This document shows positions 15,945 through 24,390 of a stretch of DNA of 64,000 nucleotides, one piece after another. The stretch lies in NCBI RefSeq assembly GCF_900102625.1, contig NZ_FMZC01000005.1, positions 1-64,000 on the forward strand. Reading direction: 5' to 3'. The stretch is from Paracidovorax valerianellae. GTDB lineage: Bacteria > Pseudomonadota > Gammaproteobacteria > Burkholderiales > Burkholderiaceae_C. The notes beneath the pieces were generated by a model. The model saw nothing but the letters and a program-made list of their open reading frames with translations, searched no databases and had not been told where the DNA came from. Made by a program: the position numbers and the translations under genes. Position 1 is the first letter of the stretch, and every line of letters begins with the position of its first letter.

Positions 15945-16775
15945 TCAGAACGTGCCGGAAAACGCGCCGCCGTCCGCCAGCACGTTCTGGCCCGTCATGT
16001 AGCCGGCCTGCACGCTGCACAGGAAGGCGCAGATTGCCCCGAACTCCTGCGGCGTGCCGTAGCGGCCGGCCGGAATGGCGGCCTGCTGGGCACGGCGCAC
16101 GTCGTCTTCGTTCTTGCCCGTCTTCTTCACCGCGGCCTGTATGGTGGCCGCCAGCCGGTCGGTGTCGAACTTGCCCGGCAGCAGGTTGTTGATCGTCACG
16201 CCCTTGGCGGCGATGCCGCTGCGCGACGCGCCGGCCACGAAGCCCGTAAGGCCGCTGCGCGCGCCGTTGGACAGGCCCAGGATGTCGATGGGTGCCTTCA
16301 CTGCGCTCGACGTGATGTTGATGATGCGGCCGAAGCCCCGTGCCGCCATGCCGTCCACCGTGGCCTTGATCAGCTCGATCGGCGTGAGCATGTTGGCATC
16401 CACCGCCTTGATCCATGCGTCGCGGTCCCAGTCGCGGAAGTCGCCCGGCGGCGGACCGCCGGCGTTGGTCACCACGATGTCGAACGCATCGCCCGGTCCG
16501 CCCGCCACCGACAGCGCGGCCACGCGGCCCTCGGGCGTCGTGATGTCGGCCGCCACCGCCAGCACCACCGGCTGGGGATGCTTGTGCGCCAGCGTGGCCG
16601 ATTCGTTCGCGGCCGCGGCCACCAGTTGCGCAGCGGCTTGTTCCAGCGCCTGCGCGTTGCGCGCGTTGATCACCACGTTCACGCCCTCACGCACCAGCGC
16701 CTCGGCGCAGCCGTAGCCCAAACCCTTGCTGGCGCCGCACACCAGCGCCCATTTACCGGCGATACCCAGGTCCAT
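15945..16775 (-). CDS. SDR family protein with degenerate active site (BKR-like)
   Basis: A 276-aa SDR fold. The glycine motif is CGASKGLG (about residues 13-20), NAGG is at about 104-107, and the C-terminus ends in GQNVLADGGAFSGTF. The catalytic YxxxK is not present: the aligned segment reads LGLSNGARSGLTG, with Ser in place of Tyr and Arg for Lys. This matches a known SDR-like subgroup resembling beta-ketoacyl reductase that departs from the canonical tetrad. It may use a different proton donor or be non-catalytic. It stands alone between the candidate effector locus and a DMT transporter. Confidence 0.85.
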   Translation of the reverse strand: MDLGIAGKWALVCGASKGLGYGCAEALVREGVNVVINARNAQALEQAAAQLVAAAANESATLAHKHPQPVVLAVAADITTPEGRVAALSVAGGPGDAFDIVVTNAGGPPPGDFRDWDRDAWIKAVDANMLTPIELIKATVDGMAARGFGRIINITSSAVKAPIDILGLSNGARSGLTGFVAGASRSGIAAKGVTINNLLPGKFDTDRLAATIQAAVKKTGKNEDDVRRAQQAAIPAGRYGTPQEFGAICAFLCSVQAGYMTGQNVLADGGAFSGTF

Positions 16776-16956
16776 AGTCTCCTTTCACGGCCGGTGCGCC
16801 CGGCCCAACACGAATCACGAAGGGATCGATCGCAAACCCGCCATCGGGCACTGCTGCGATCAACGGGCCATGATACGAAGCGCCGCGCGCCGGCGCCCGC
16901 CAGGGGACATACGGCGGCGCAACCCCATGCGGCGCGCAGCCGTGTACCGGTCGCCG

Positions 16957-17958
16957 TCAGCCGCCAGCGGGCTTGCGCGCGGCCATGCGGGTGAACACGA
17001 AAATCCCCGCCAACACCAGCGCCGTGCCGGACGCCACCCACAGCGTGAAGGGCTCGTCCAGCAGCCACACCCCCATCAGGATCGTGGACAGCGGCCCCAC
17101 CATGCCGGCCTGCGCCGCCATGCCCGCGCCCACCCGCTCGATGGCCATCATCACCAGCAGCACCGGCACGGCCGTGCACAGCGTGGCGTTGAGCAGCGAC
17201 AGCCACAGCACCTCGGGCGCCACCGCCGCCGCGCTCATGGGCCGCAGCACCACGAACTGCACCAGGCAGCACACGCAGGCCACCGTGGTGGCCAGACCTA
17301 CCAACCGCAACGAGCCGATGCGCTTGACCATCTCGCCGCTGTACACCAGATAGACCGCATAGCTCACCGCCGACAGAAACACCAGCAGCACGCCCCAGGC
17401 CACATAGGCGCCCTGCAGCCCGGCCTCGTGCCCGAACACCAGCACCACGCCGCAATAGCTGATCGCCATGCCCAGCATCTGGCCCCAGCGGATGCTGCGG
17501 CCATACAGCGCCCAGCCCAGCAACACCACCAGCGTGGGGTTGAGATACAGGATCAACCGCTCCAGCCCGGCGCTGATGTACGCCAGCCCCGCAAAGTCGA
17601 GAAAGCTCGCCAGGTAATAGCCCGTGAACCCCAGCCACGCCACGCCCGCCCAGTCGCGGCGCGTGAGCGGCGGCTTGCCCCGGCTCGCCCACCACGCCAT
17701 GGCCGCGAAGATCGGCAGCGCGAACAGCATGCGGTACATGATCAGCGTCACCGCGTCCACGCCATGGCGGTACGCCAGCTTCACGATGATCGCCTTGCCG
17801 CTGAACGCGATGGCGCCGACCAGGGCCAGCGCCATGCCGGTGGCCACGCCGGCATTCGGCGCGGGCGAAGGCCCACTAGGCTTGCCTGCCACGGGAGCGG
17901 AAACGTCGACGGCCGCAGCCGTGGAGAAAGAGGTATCGGGGGGTGTGGACTGCTGCAT
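16957..17958 (-). CDS. EamA/DMT-family transporter
   Basis: 333 aa with ten predicted membrane segments in two EamA repeats (first repeat about residues 37-165, second about 175-320). A typical FSGKAIIVKLAYRHGV stretch lies near the N-terminus, and SAGLERLILYLNPTLVVLL marks the end of the first repeat. It is probably an exporter or importer of small metabolites across the inner membrane; substrate unknown. The ATG at 17958 is preferred over an upstream in-frame start at 18003 that would add a basic extension. Confidence 0.85.
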   Translation of the reverse strand: MQQSTPPDTSFSTAAAVDVSAPVAGKPSGPSPAPNAGVATGMALALVGAIAFSGKAIIVKLAYRHGVDAVTLIMYRMLFALPIFAAMAWWASRGKPPLTRRDWAGVAWLGFTGYYLASFLDFAGLAYISAGLERLILYLNPTLVVLLGWALYGRSIRWGQMLGMAISYCGVVLVFGHEAGLQGAYVAWGVLLVFLSAVSYAVYLVYSGEMVKRIGSLRLVGLATTVACVCCLVQFVVLRPMSAAAVAPEVLWLSLLNATLCTAVPVLLVMMAIERVGAGMAAQAGMVGPLSTILMGVWLLDEPFTLWVASGTALVLAGIFVFTRMAARKPAGG

Positions 17959-18274
17959 GGATTCGGGGGGTTGGGCAGCCCGGCGCGTCGGCCTGGTGCG
18001 CATTCATTCAGTGTCGCACGCAGGTGGCGGTGCAGCCATCGGCCCTGTGCGCGGCCCGCCCCGCGATTGGCGATACCGGCGGGGCCGCCGTTGTCTGCTG
18101 CCCCGCCCAGAGCACCGCCGTGCGGCATCGTGGAACACCGCGTTGATTTGCTTCAGGGTTACGTCTCGCAACCCAATCATGTAATACCGCTGCGGGATTG
18201 AACCCATTTTTTCCCCATAATCTGCCGGGTCGCGCAAGCCTCAGCGTGACCGAAAAACAAAGGGAGTTAGGGAA

Positions 18275-19168
18275 ATGGTCGATCTTCTCAAGGCGCCGCA
18301 GGAAGCCCTGCAGTCGATGCTTGGGCGCAAGAACGCGCCGCAATATGCCACCCGCTTGTTCCAGTTGCGGGACATTTCATCGGTGATGCGCTCGCGCTTA
18401 GGGTGGCCGGTGGCGGCGGCGTTGATGGAGCGGTGGTTTAAAGGTGCGGCATACCAGATGACAAAGGAAATGAAATTCAGCGAACCCCCCAGTCGTCTGA
18501 TTCAACTTCCTGCTCAGCATCTCGACGAAAGCACCGTCATGATGGAATGGGCATTAGGTTTCGCACGGGTGCAGGCGGCCATGGCCAGCTTGCGATCGAA
18601 ATGGGCAAGCCCTGCAGGCATTGCCCAACTGAAAGACCGAGTGGATCGCCAAAGCAGAGGGCGCCAGGACCAGTGCTGGCGTTTAGGCAATCTCGCGCTG
18701 CCGGCCAAAATCCTGGAGGACACGTGCCAAGTCAACTACCTGTCGTTTGGCAGATGGAGTGATCCCATGGACGACTTCTATGGCGCGATGGGAGAAGCAC
18801 AAATGAATGTGGCGGTATCGGGCACGGTTTTTCCCCAGGGACCGGGCAAAGCCAAAGTGGAAATCGAAGAGCTCGGCTTTTATTTGCGTGATGCCTATGA
18901 CTTCAACGACGGCGGCAACTTCATCTCCCAGCCATTAGGCTGCTGGGGTTTTAGCGGCGTGGAGTGTGGTGTCAGCACGCGGCTGAACGTACCCGTTGAT
19001 GACGCCGTAGTGGATGAACCTCCCAGCACGGTGCAAGGGTACAAGTACATCGTGCAGAACAAGGATTTTCGCCAATGGCGAGGAAAAAATCATCGAGGTG
19101 GAGACTTCATGGTGCTGTCGAATGTGCACAGGATTCGACTGGCATTCCCGCTGAAATTCCAGTGGTGA
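18275..19168 (+). CDS. DUF6402-like protein, candidate T6SS-associated effector
   Basis: 297 aa. The C-terminal two thirds resemble DUF6402 proteins, with ELGFYLRDAYDFND, a QPLGCWGF segment, VQNKDFRQWR and GGDFMVLSNVHRI near the end. These proteins are often found in T6SS-rich genomes of Burkholderiales; the biochemical activity is unknown to me. No signal peptide or TM helix is evident. GC is visibly lower than in the flanking genes. It is followed after 15 bp by a small single-TM protein, and its last ~38 codons recur as a fragment in the downstream duplication, a pattern typical of effector/immunity loci. The ATG follows AAGGGAGTTAGGGAA, a strong ribosome-binding region. Confidence 0.65.
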   Translation: MVDLLKAPQEALQSMLGRKNAPQYATRLFQLRDISSVMRSRLGWPVAAALMERWFKGAAYQMTKEMKFSEPPSRLIQLPAQHLDESTVMMEWALGFARVQAAMASLRSKWASPAGIAQLKDRVDRQSRGRQDQCWRLGNLALPAKILEDTCQVNYLSFGRWSDPMDDFYGAMGEAQMNVAVSGTVFPQGPGKAKVEIEELGFYLRDAYDFNDGGNFISQPLGCWGFSGVECGVSTRLNVPVDDAVVDEPPSTVQGYKYIVQNKDFRQWRGKNHRGGDFMVLSNVHRIRLAFPLKFQW

Positions 19169-19183
19169 AGTGAGGTGCGCGGA

Positions 19184-19570
19184 ATGAAAAAATATCGGGG
19201 TCTTCTAAAACGGGCTGCTCTCGCGATTGCCTTGATCGTCGGGGGCTGGTACTTCGTGACGCCAACCTACGATCGAAGTCACTACAGCCCCCGCCGTGTG
19301 TACCGGTTGGACTACTACGAAGCCTCCTGGCTTCAACGTTTAACCCACATGGACATGCGTTATCCCCACGTGATTCGGCTTTATCGCGTAGAGCCGAGAA
19401 CACTGCTGGGCGAAAGCGATGTGGTGGACCTCTGGATCAACGGCCAGTTGTATTGGTATCTCAACCCGCCCATGAACAAGGTGCGTGTAGGGCGCGACGT
19501 GGTGTTCGAGAACATTCCGCCGGAGTGCACTGACTGTCCGCCACTGACCGATGCCGAAATCATGCCCTGA
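19184..19570 (+). CDS. Small single-TM protein, candidate immunity protein (copy A)
   Basis: 128 aa with a basic N-terminus and one membrane helix (about residues 9-24, ALAIALIVGGWYFVTP), then an ~100-residue probably periplasmic domain. That domain contains VYRLDYYEAS, RTLLGESDVVDLWING and a Cys pair (PPECTDCPP). The last 49 residues, from VVDLWING to the end, are identical to copy B, while the first ~75 differ substantially. The ATG at 19184 lies 15 bp after the effector stop. Family unknown; the immunity role is inferred from position, size and duplication. Confidence 0.65.
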   Translation: MKKYRGLLKRAALAIALIVGGWYFVTPTYDRSHYSPRRVYRLDYYEASWLQRLTHMDMRYPHVIRLYRVEPRTLLGESDVVDLWINGQLYWYLNPPMNKVRVGRDVVFENIPPECTDCPPLTDAEIMP

Positions 19571-19601
19571 GCCTCTCACGCCCCTGTCCACCAGCCCCAA
19601 G

Positions 19602-19629
19602 AAAAACGGCACCCGAAGGTGCCGTTTTT
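19602..19629. terminator. Intrinsic terminator after immunity-like gene A
   Basis: 12-bp perfect stem AAAAACGGCACC / GGTGCCGTTTTT with a CGAA tetraloop. The same hairpin recurs at 20256-20283 in unit B. It is symmetrical and can act in both directions. Confidence 0.8.
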
Positions 19630-19701
19630 CTCAATCGTGAAGGGGTACCCAACCGGGTGTCATTCCTCGACGAAGGCTCCTCGCGCTTGTTCTTCACGGC
19701 C

Positions 19702-19824
19702 GTCCAGAACCAGGACTTCCGCAACTGGCGCACGAATAATCAGAGAGTAGGTGACTTTATGGTGCTATCGGACGTGCGTCGAATCCAGTTGCCTTTTCCA
19801 CAAAAAATCTCCTGGCGAGATCCA
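19702..19824 (+). pseudogene. Fragment of the DUF6402-like effector C-terminus
   Basis: Encodes ~38 codons (VQNQDFRNWR ... GDFMVLSDVRRI ... FPQK) matching the C-terminal end of the 18275-19168 protein. It has no upstream part of that gene and no stop where the parent has one, so the frame reads into immunity-like gene B. It is a duplication remnant, not a complete gene. An in-frame ATG at 19657 lies in antisense tctA-derived sequence and is not a credible gene start. Confidence 0.8.
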
Positions 19825-20223
19825 ATGAAAAATTTCTCGAACCAATATCTGCGACGGGCATCCTGGGCCTTGCTCTTTGCCGCTGCGACAGTAGCGCTCT
19901 GGTATGCATGCACCCCCACATTGAAAGGTATCTCCATCAGCCCACGCAACGTCTATCGTTTGGAATACTACGAAGCCTCGTTGCTGCAGAGCCTCATTCA
20001 CCCTGATTTCAAGATGCCGTCTTTCGTACGTCTGTATCGGATCGCGCCCGAAACCCTGCTGGGCACCAGCGCCGTAGTGGACCTCTGGATCAACGGCCAG
20101 CTGTATTGGTACCTCAACCCACCGATGAACAAAGTGCGCGTAGGGCGCGACGTGGTGTTCGAGAACATTCCGCCGGAGTGCACTGACTGTCCACCGCTGA
20201 CCGATGCCGAAATCATGCCCTGA
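19825..20223 (+). CDS. Small single-TM protein, candidate immunity protein (copy B)
   Basis: 132 aa paralogue of copy A. It has one membrane helix (about residues 10-27, SWALLFAAATVALWYA) and the same C-terminal domain (VYRLEYYEAS, ETLLGTSAVVDLWING, PPECTDCPP). The ATG at 19825 (MKNFSNQYLRR) is the position equivalent to the copy A start. The divergent N-terminal two thirds and identical last 49 residues would let the pair cover more than one toxin variant. It ends just before a shared bidirectional terminator facing tctA. Confidence 0.65.
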   Translation: MKNFSNQYLRRASWALLFAAATVALWYACTPTLKGISISPRNVYRLEYYEASLLQSLIHPDFKMPSFVRLYRIAPETLLGTSAVVDLWINGQLYWYLNPPMNKVRVGRDVVFENIPPECTDCPPLTDAEIMP

Positions 20224-20255
20224 GCCTTGGTCCCGCCCTCGCCACCAGCACCAAG

Positions 20256-20283
20256 AAAAACGGCACCCGAAGGTGCCGTTTTT
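20256..20283. terminator. Bidirectional terminator between immunity-like gene B and tctA
   Basis: 12-bp perfect stem AAAAACGGCACC / GGTGCCGTTTTT with a CGAA loop. The convergent gene stops are at 20223 (+) and 20315 (-), so it serves both. Confidence 0.85.
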
Positions 20284-20314
20284 CTCAATCGTGAAGGGGG
20301 TACCCAACCGGGCG

Positions 20315-21826
20315 TCAATCCTCGACGAAGGCTTCTTCGCGCTTGTTCTTCACGGCCGGCAGCAGCACGATGATGAGCAGCAGCACGGCGGCAGCCAGCA
20401 GGCCGGCGGAGATCGGGCGCGTGACGAACACGCTCCAGTCGCCGCGCGACAGCAGCAAGGCTCGGCGCAGGTTTTCTTCCATCATCGGGCCCAGGATGAA
20501 CCCGAGCAGCAGCGGCGCAGGCTCGGTGCCCAGCTTGTGGAACAGGTACCCGATGAAGCCGAAGATACCGACCAGCCACACGTCGAACGTGTTGTTGTTC
20601 GTGCCGTACACGCCCACCGCGCAGAACAGCACGATGGAGGGGAACAGCCAGCGGTAAGGCACGGTCAGCAGCTTGATCCACAGACCGATCAGCGGCAGGT
20701 TCAGGATGATCAGCATCGCGTTGCCGAGCCACATCGAGGCGATCAGACCCCAGAAGAGTTCGGGGTTGCTCGTCATCACCTGGGGACCAGGCTGGATGTT
20801 GTGAATCGTCATCGCGCCCACCATCAGCGCCATCACGGCGTTGGGCGGAATGCCCAGCGTCAGCAGCGGGATGAACGACGTTTGCGCACCGGCGTTGTTG
20901 GCCGATTCAGGCGCCGCCACACCGCGGATGTTGCCCTTGCCGAAAGGAACTTCGCCGGGTTGCAGCTTGGTCTTCTTTTCGATGGTGTAGGCCGCGAAGG
21001 CCGCCAGCAGCGCACCGCCACCGGGCAGGATGCCCAGCGCAGAGCCGAGCGCCGTGCCGCGCAGCACCGCGGGGATCATGCGCTTGAAGTCTTCCTTGGT
21101 CGGCATGAGGCCGTGCACCTTGGCGGTGAACACCTCGCGGTCGTCTTCGGGCTTGGACAGGTTGGCGATGATTTCGCCGTAGCCGAACACACCCATGGCG
21201 ATCACGACGAAGTTGATGCCGTCGGTCAGTTCAGGGATGTCGAAGCTGTAGCGGGCGACGCCCGAGTTCACGTCGGTGCCGACCAGGCCCAGCAGCAGGC
21301 CCAGCACGATCATGGCCACGGCCTTGAGCAGCGAGCCCGAAGCCAGCACCACGGCGCCGATCAGGCCCAGCACCATCAGCGAGAAGTACTCGGCAGGGCC
21401 GAACTTGAAGGCGACTTCGGTCAGCGGCGGCGCGAACGCAGCCAGGATCAGCGTGCCCACGCAGCCGGCGAAGAACGAGCCCAAGCCAGCCGCGGCAAGC
21501 GCGGGGCCCGCACGGCCCTTGCGCGCCATCTGGTAGCCGTCGATCACCGTCACCACCGAGGATGACTCGCCCGGCAGGTTCACCAAAATGGCAGTGGTCG
21601 ATCCGCCGTACTGCGCGCCATAGTAGATGCCGGCCAGCATGATCAGCGCGGCCACGGGGGGCAGCGCGTACGTGGCGGGCAGCAGCATGGCGATGGTGGC
21701 CACGGGCCCGATGCCCGGCAGCACGCCGATCAGCGTGCCCAGCAGGCAGCCGACGAAGCAGTAGATGAGGTTCTGAAACGTGAAGGCGACGCCGAAGCCG
21801 GTCGCCAGGTTGTCAAACAATTCCAT
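20315..21826 (-). CDS. tctA: Tripartite tricarboxylate transporter, large permease TctA
   Basis: 503 aa, ~11-12 membrane segments. It has the TctA hallmarks [21 protein letters not shown] and [17 protein letters not shown] near the N-terminus, and [13 protein letters not shown] with [17 protein letters not shown] in the second half. With TctB and a periplasmic TctC it imports tricarboxylates or similar acids with a cation gradient. It is in an operon with tctB (18 bp apart). No tctC is adjacent, which is common because many TctC paralogues are scattered in Comamonadaceae. The 3' end has been copied into the neighbouring duplication. Confidence 0.92.
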   Translation of the reverse strand: MELFDNLATGFGVAFTFQNLIYCFVGCLLGTLIGVLPGIGPVATIAMLLPATYALPPVAALIMLAGIYYGAQYGGSTTAILVNLPGESSSVVTVIDGYQMARKGRAGPALAAAGLGSFFAGCVGTLILAAFAPPLTEVAFKFGPAEYFSLMVLGLIGAVVLASGSLLKAVAMIVLGLLLGLVGTDVNSGVARYSFDIPELTDGINFVVIAMGVFGYGEIIANLSKPEDDREVFTAKVHGLMPTKEDFKRMIPAVLRGTALGSALGILPGGGALLAAFAAYTIEKKTKLQPGEVPFGKGNIRGVAAPESANNAGAQTSFIPLLTLGIPPNAVMALMVGAMTIHNIQPGPQVMTSNPELFWGLIASMWLGNAMLIILNLPLIGLWIKLLTVPYRWLFPSIVLFCAVGVYGTNNNTFDVWLVGIFGFIGYLFHKLGTEPAPLLLGFILGPMMEENLRRALLLSRGDWSVFVTRPISAGLLAAAVLLLIIVLLPAVKNKREEAFVED

Positions 21827-21844
21827 GGTTTTCGATGCTCCTGC

Positions 21845-22333
21845 TCAACCCGAAATGAAACTGGGCCACACAGGGAACTGCAGCTTCAGCGCCCACACGA
21901 AAGCCACGTAGCTGCCCACCGCGAGAACGGTGGCGAGAACGAACACTTCCTTGGCCTTGAACGTGTCGCCCGCGAGGCTGGCGATGAACACCAGCGCGTA
22001 GATGGCGACGATCAGTCCCATGGCCGGCACGCCGAACGAGGGCAGCCCCGCCAGCAGCACGCCGAACGCGAAGTTCGAGGCCAGGATGTAGAACAGCTGC
22101 TTCCATGCCCACTTGCCGATCTTGTCGCCGTCCACGCTCTCCACCACCGTGGCGTAGAACGTGATCGCCGCGCCCAGGATGGCGAGGATGATGCCGAGGA
22201 TCAGGGGGAAGTAACCGGGGCCCATGCGGGCTCCGTTGCCGATGTTGTAGTTGGAGGCGCCGACCGCGAAGGCCACACCCACCCCCATGAACATGAGGCC
22301 CGAAAAGAAATCTTTCTGGCTCTTGATTTTCAC
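21845..22333 (-). CDS. tctB: Tripartite tricarboxylate transporter, small permease TctB
   Basis: 162 aa with four membrane helices, including FFSGLMFMGVGVAFAVGA and MGPGYFPLILGIILAILG, the MGPGYFP motif being diagnostic of TctB. It forms the small subunit of the permease with TctA encoded next. An AAGGAGAC ribosome-binding site precedes the ATG. First gene of the tctBA operon. Confidence 0.9.
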   Translation of the reverse strand: MKIKSQKDFFSGLMFMGVGVAFAVGASNYNIGNGARMGPGYFPLILGIILAILGAAITFYATVVESVDGDKIGKWAWKQLFYILASNFAFGVLLAGLPSFGVPAMGLIVAIYALVFIASLAGDTFKAKEVFVLATVLAVGSYVAFVWALKLQFPVWPSFISG

Positions 22334-22506
22334 GAAAACGTCTCCTTACAAGAACTTGACGGGCGATTGTGCAGTCCGGTCCGCCGCGGATCGATGTGGA
22401 TTCCACCTATCCAGCGCCTAGGGAAAACCGCAGGGTGACGCCCCGTCGGAGAGACGTTTTCCGGCCTGCTGACAGGCCCCTGCGAGCGTCCCGCGCTGAC
22501 CTCGAA

Positions 22507-24300
22507 TCACTCCAGCGGCGGCGTGGCCGCGATCACCTCTTCGAGCGTGGTGATGCCTTCGGCCACGCGCAGCGCGCCGGCCAGGCGCAGCGGGCGCATG
22601 CCATCCTGCACGGCCTGGCGGCGCAGCACGTCGACGGATGGCGCCTGGTTGATGCGGTCCTTGAGCGCCTCGCTCACCGTGAGCAGTTCATACAGGCCCA
22701 TGCGCCCGTGAAAGCCCGTCATGCGGCAATCGACGCAGCCCACGGGCTTGTAGGCCTGGTAGCCGCCGTTGAGCTTCCAGGGCTTGACCACGTCGGCCAG
22801 CGCATCGACCGAGGACGCCTCGTCTTTTTGCCTGCATTGCTTGCACAGCGTGCGCACCAGCCGCTGCGCGAGGATGCCGAGCAGCGTGGCGTTGATGAGG
22901 TAGGGCGGCACGCCCAGCTCCATGAGGCGGGTGACGGCGCTGGGTGCGTCGTTGGTGTGCAGCGTGCTGAACACGAGGTGGCCCGTGAGCGCGGCCTGCA
23001 CGGCCATGTCGGCGGTGGCGAGGTCGCGGATTTCGCCGACCATGATGATGTCCGGGTCCTGCCGCATCAATGCGCGCAGGCCCTCGGCGAAATTGAAATC
23101 GAGCTGCGGCTGCACCTGGGTCTGGTTGAAGCTGGGCTCGATCATTTCGATCGGGTCTTCCACCGTGCTCACATTGACCTCTTCGGTCGCCACGCGCTTC
23201 AACGTGGAGTACAGCGTGGTGGTCTTGCCCGAGCCCGTGGGCCCGGTCACCAAAATGATGCCGTGCGGGCGCTTGACCAGCGCCTCCCAGCGCGTGGCAT
23301 CGTGCTGCGAAAAACCCAGCGCGTCCAGGTCCTTGACGGCGTTGTCGGGGTCGAAGATGCGCATCACCATCTTTTCGCCGAAGGCCGTGGGCAGGGTGGA
23401 CAGGCGCATTTCCACCTCGTCGCCGCGCGGGTTGCGGGTCTTGATGCGGCCGTCCTGCGGGCGGCGGCGCTCCACCACGTCCATGCGGCCCAGCAGCTTC
23501 ACGCGCGCCACCATGGCGTTCAGCACGCCCATGGGCATCTGGTAAACCGGGTGCAGCACGCCGTCGATGCGAAAGCGGATCACGCCCTGCTCGCGGCGCG
23601 GCTCCAGGTGGATATCGCTCGCGCGCTGGTCGAAGGCGTACTGCCACAGCCAGTCCACCACCTTGACCACGCCCTGGTCGTTGGCGTCGAGCTGCTTGTT
23701 GCTCTTGCCCAGCTCCACCAGCTGCTCGAAGCTGTTGCCCGCCGACGCCCCGCCCGCCTTCTGCGCGGCACGCACCGACTTGGCCAGCGCGAAGAACTCG
23801 GCCGTGAAGCGCTGGATGTCCTGCGGGTTGGCCACCACGCGGCGCACGGTGCGCCGCGCCTGGCGCTCGACCTCGGCCACCCAGTCGTCGATGAAAGGCT
23901 CGGCCGTGGCGATCACCACCTCCTTGGGCGTGACCTGCACCGGCAGCACCTTGTGGCGCTCGGCGTAGCTGGCGCTCATGGTGTCGGCCACGCGGCCCAC
24001 GTCCACCTTGAGCGGGTCGATGCGCAGGTAGCCCAGGCCGCTGCGCTGGGCCAGGTACTGGGTGAGCAGCTCGGCGTCCAGCGGGCGGCCGTCGCTCGCG
24101 CGGGCCATGGCCACGTTGGCCAGGCGCACCAGCGGGTGCTGGCGGCTTTCGGCCTGCGAGCAGCGCGCGATGGTGCGGGCGGCTTCTTCGGCCGAGATCA
24201 CGCCATCGGCATGCAGCCAGTCCACCAGCCGCCGCCACTCCAGCGGCCCGGTGTACGCGGGCGGCTTGGGCTTCGGATCGGCGATTGCGGCGGTGCTCAT
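22507..24300 (-). CDS. GspE/PulE/PilB-family secretion ATPase
   Basis: 597 aa hexameric ATPase of type II secretion / type IV pilus systems. It has an N-terminal MshEN/T2SSE_N region (about residues 60-160, RIDPLKVDVGRV...), the core with ASDIHLEP, Walker A GPTGSGKTTT, and Asp box / Walker B in LRQDPDIIMVGEIRD-like sequence. TLHTNDAPSAVTRL and a C-terminal tetra-cysteine zinc motif (CKQC...CVDC) follow. It stands alone rather than inside a gsp or pil operon, so its machine cannot be named with certainty. The spermidine-synthase-like gene ends 90 bp upstream on the same strand. Confidence 0.88.
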   Translation of the reverse strand: MSTAAIADPKPKPPAYTGPLEWRRLVDWLHADGVISAEEAARTIARCSQAESRQHPLVRLANVAMARASDGRPLDAELLTQYLAQRSGLGYLRIDPLKVDVGRVADTMSASYAERHKVLPVQVTPKEVVIATAEPFIDDWVAEVERQARRTVRRVVANPQDIQRFTAEFFALAKSVRAAQKAGGASAGNSFEQLVELGKSNKQLDANDQGVVKVVDWLWQYAFDQRASDIHLEPRREQGVIRFRIDGVLHPVYQMPMGVLNAMVARVKLLGRMDVVERRRPQDGRIKTRNPRGDEVEMRLSTLPTAFGEKMVMRIFDPDNAVKDLDALGFSQHDATRWEALVKRPHGIILVTGPTGSGKTTTLYSTLKRVATEEVNVSTVEDPIEMIEPSFNQTQVQPQLDFNFAEGLRALMRQDPDIIMVGEIRDLATADMAVQAALTGHLVFSTLHTNDAPSAVTRLMELGVPPYLINATLLGILAQRLVRTLCKQCRQKDEASSVDALADVVKPWKLNGGYQAYKPVGCVDCRMTGFHGRMGLYELLTVSEALKDRINQAPSVDVLRRQAVQDGMRPLRLAGALRVAEGITTLEEVIAATPPLE

Positions 24301-24390
24301 GGGCGGGCCTCGTTCAGGAATTCAAAGAAAGGAGAAATGGGGTGGTGCCCCTGCCGCCCTGCTGCGCCAGGGACGCCGCGGCGGCCGGGG

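Larger units (their letters stand above)
19052..19701 (+). repeat. Tandem duplication, unit A
   Basis: A ~650-bp unit holding the 3' end of the DUF6402-like gene, immunity-like gene A, a terminator and a decayed copy of the last ~45 bp of tctA (19657-19701, antisense). It is followed head-to-tail by unit B. The junction CACGGCC|GTCCAGAAC at 19701/19702 joins tctA tail to effector sequence. The unit ends with the same tctA-tail bases that end unit B, which defines the duplication. Confidence 0.85.
19702..20357 (+). repeat. Tandem duplication, unit B
   Basis: 656 bp homologous to unit A: effector 3' fragment, immunity-like gene B, terminator, and the genuine 3' end of tctA. Similarity is highest from about 20070 onward (only about ten mismatches over the last ~150 bp of the immunity gene by eye) and lower toward its start, which suggests recombination or gene conversion after an older duplication. 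Confidence 0.85.

Noticed and set aside
19657-20223. A single 188-aa fusion protein reading from 19657 through immunity-like gene B
   Set aside because: The first 15 codons come from an antisense copy of the tctA tail and the next ~38 from an effector fragment; the true gene start equivalent to copy A is at 19825.
22463-22478. GGCCTG-CTGA-CAGGCC hairpin downstream of the gspE-like gene
   Set aside because: Short stem, no T-run on either strand; not enough to call a terminator.
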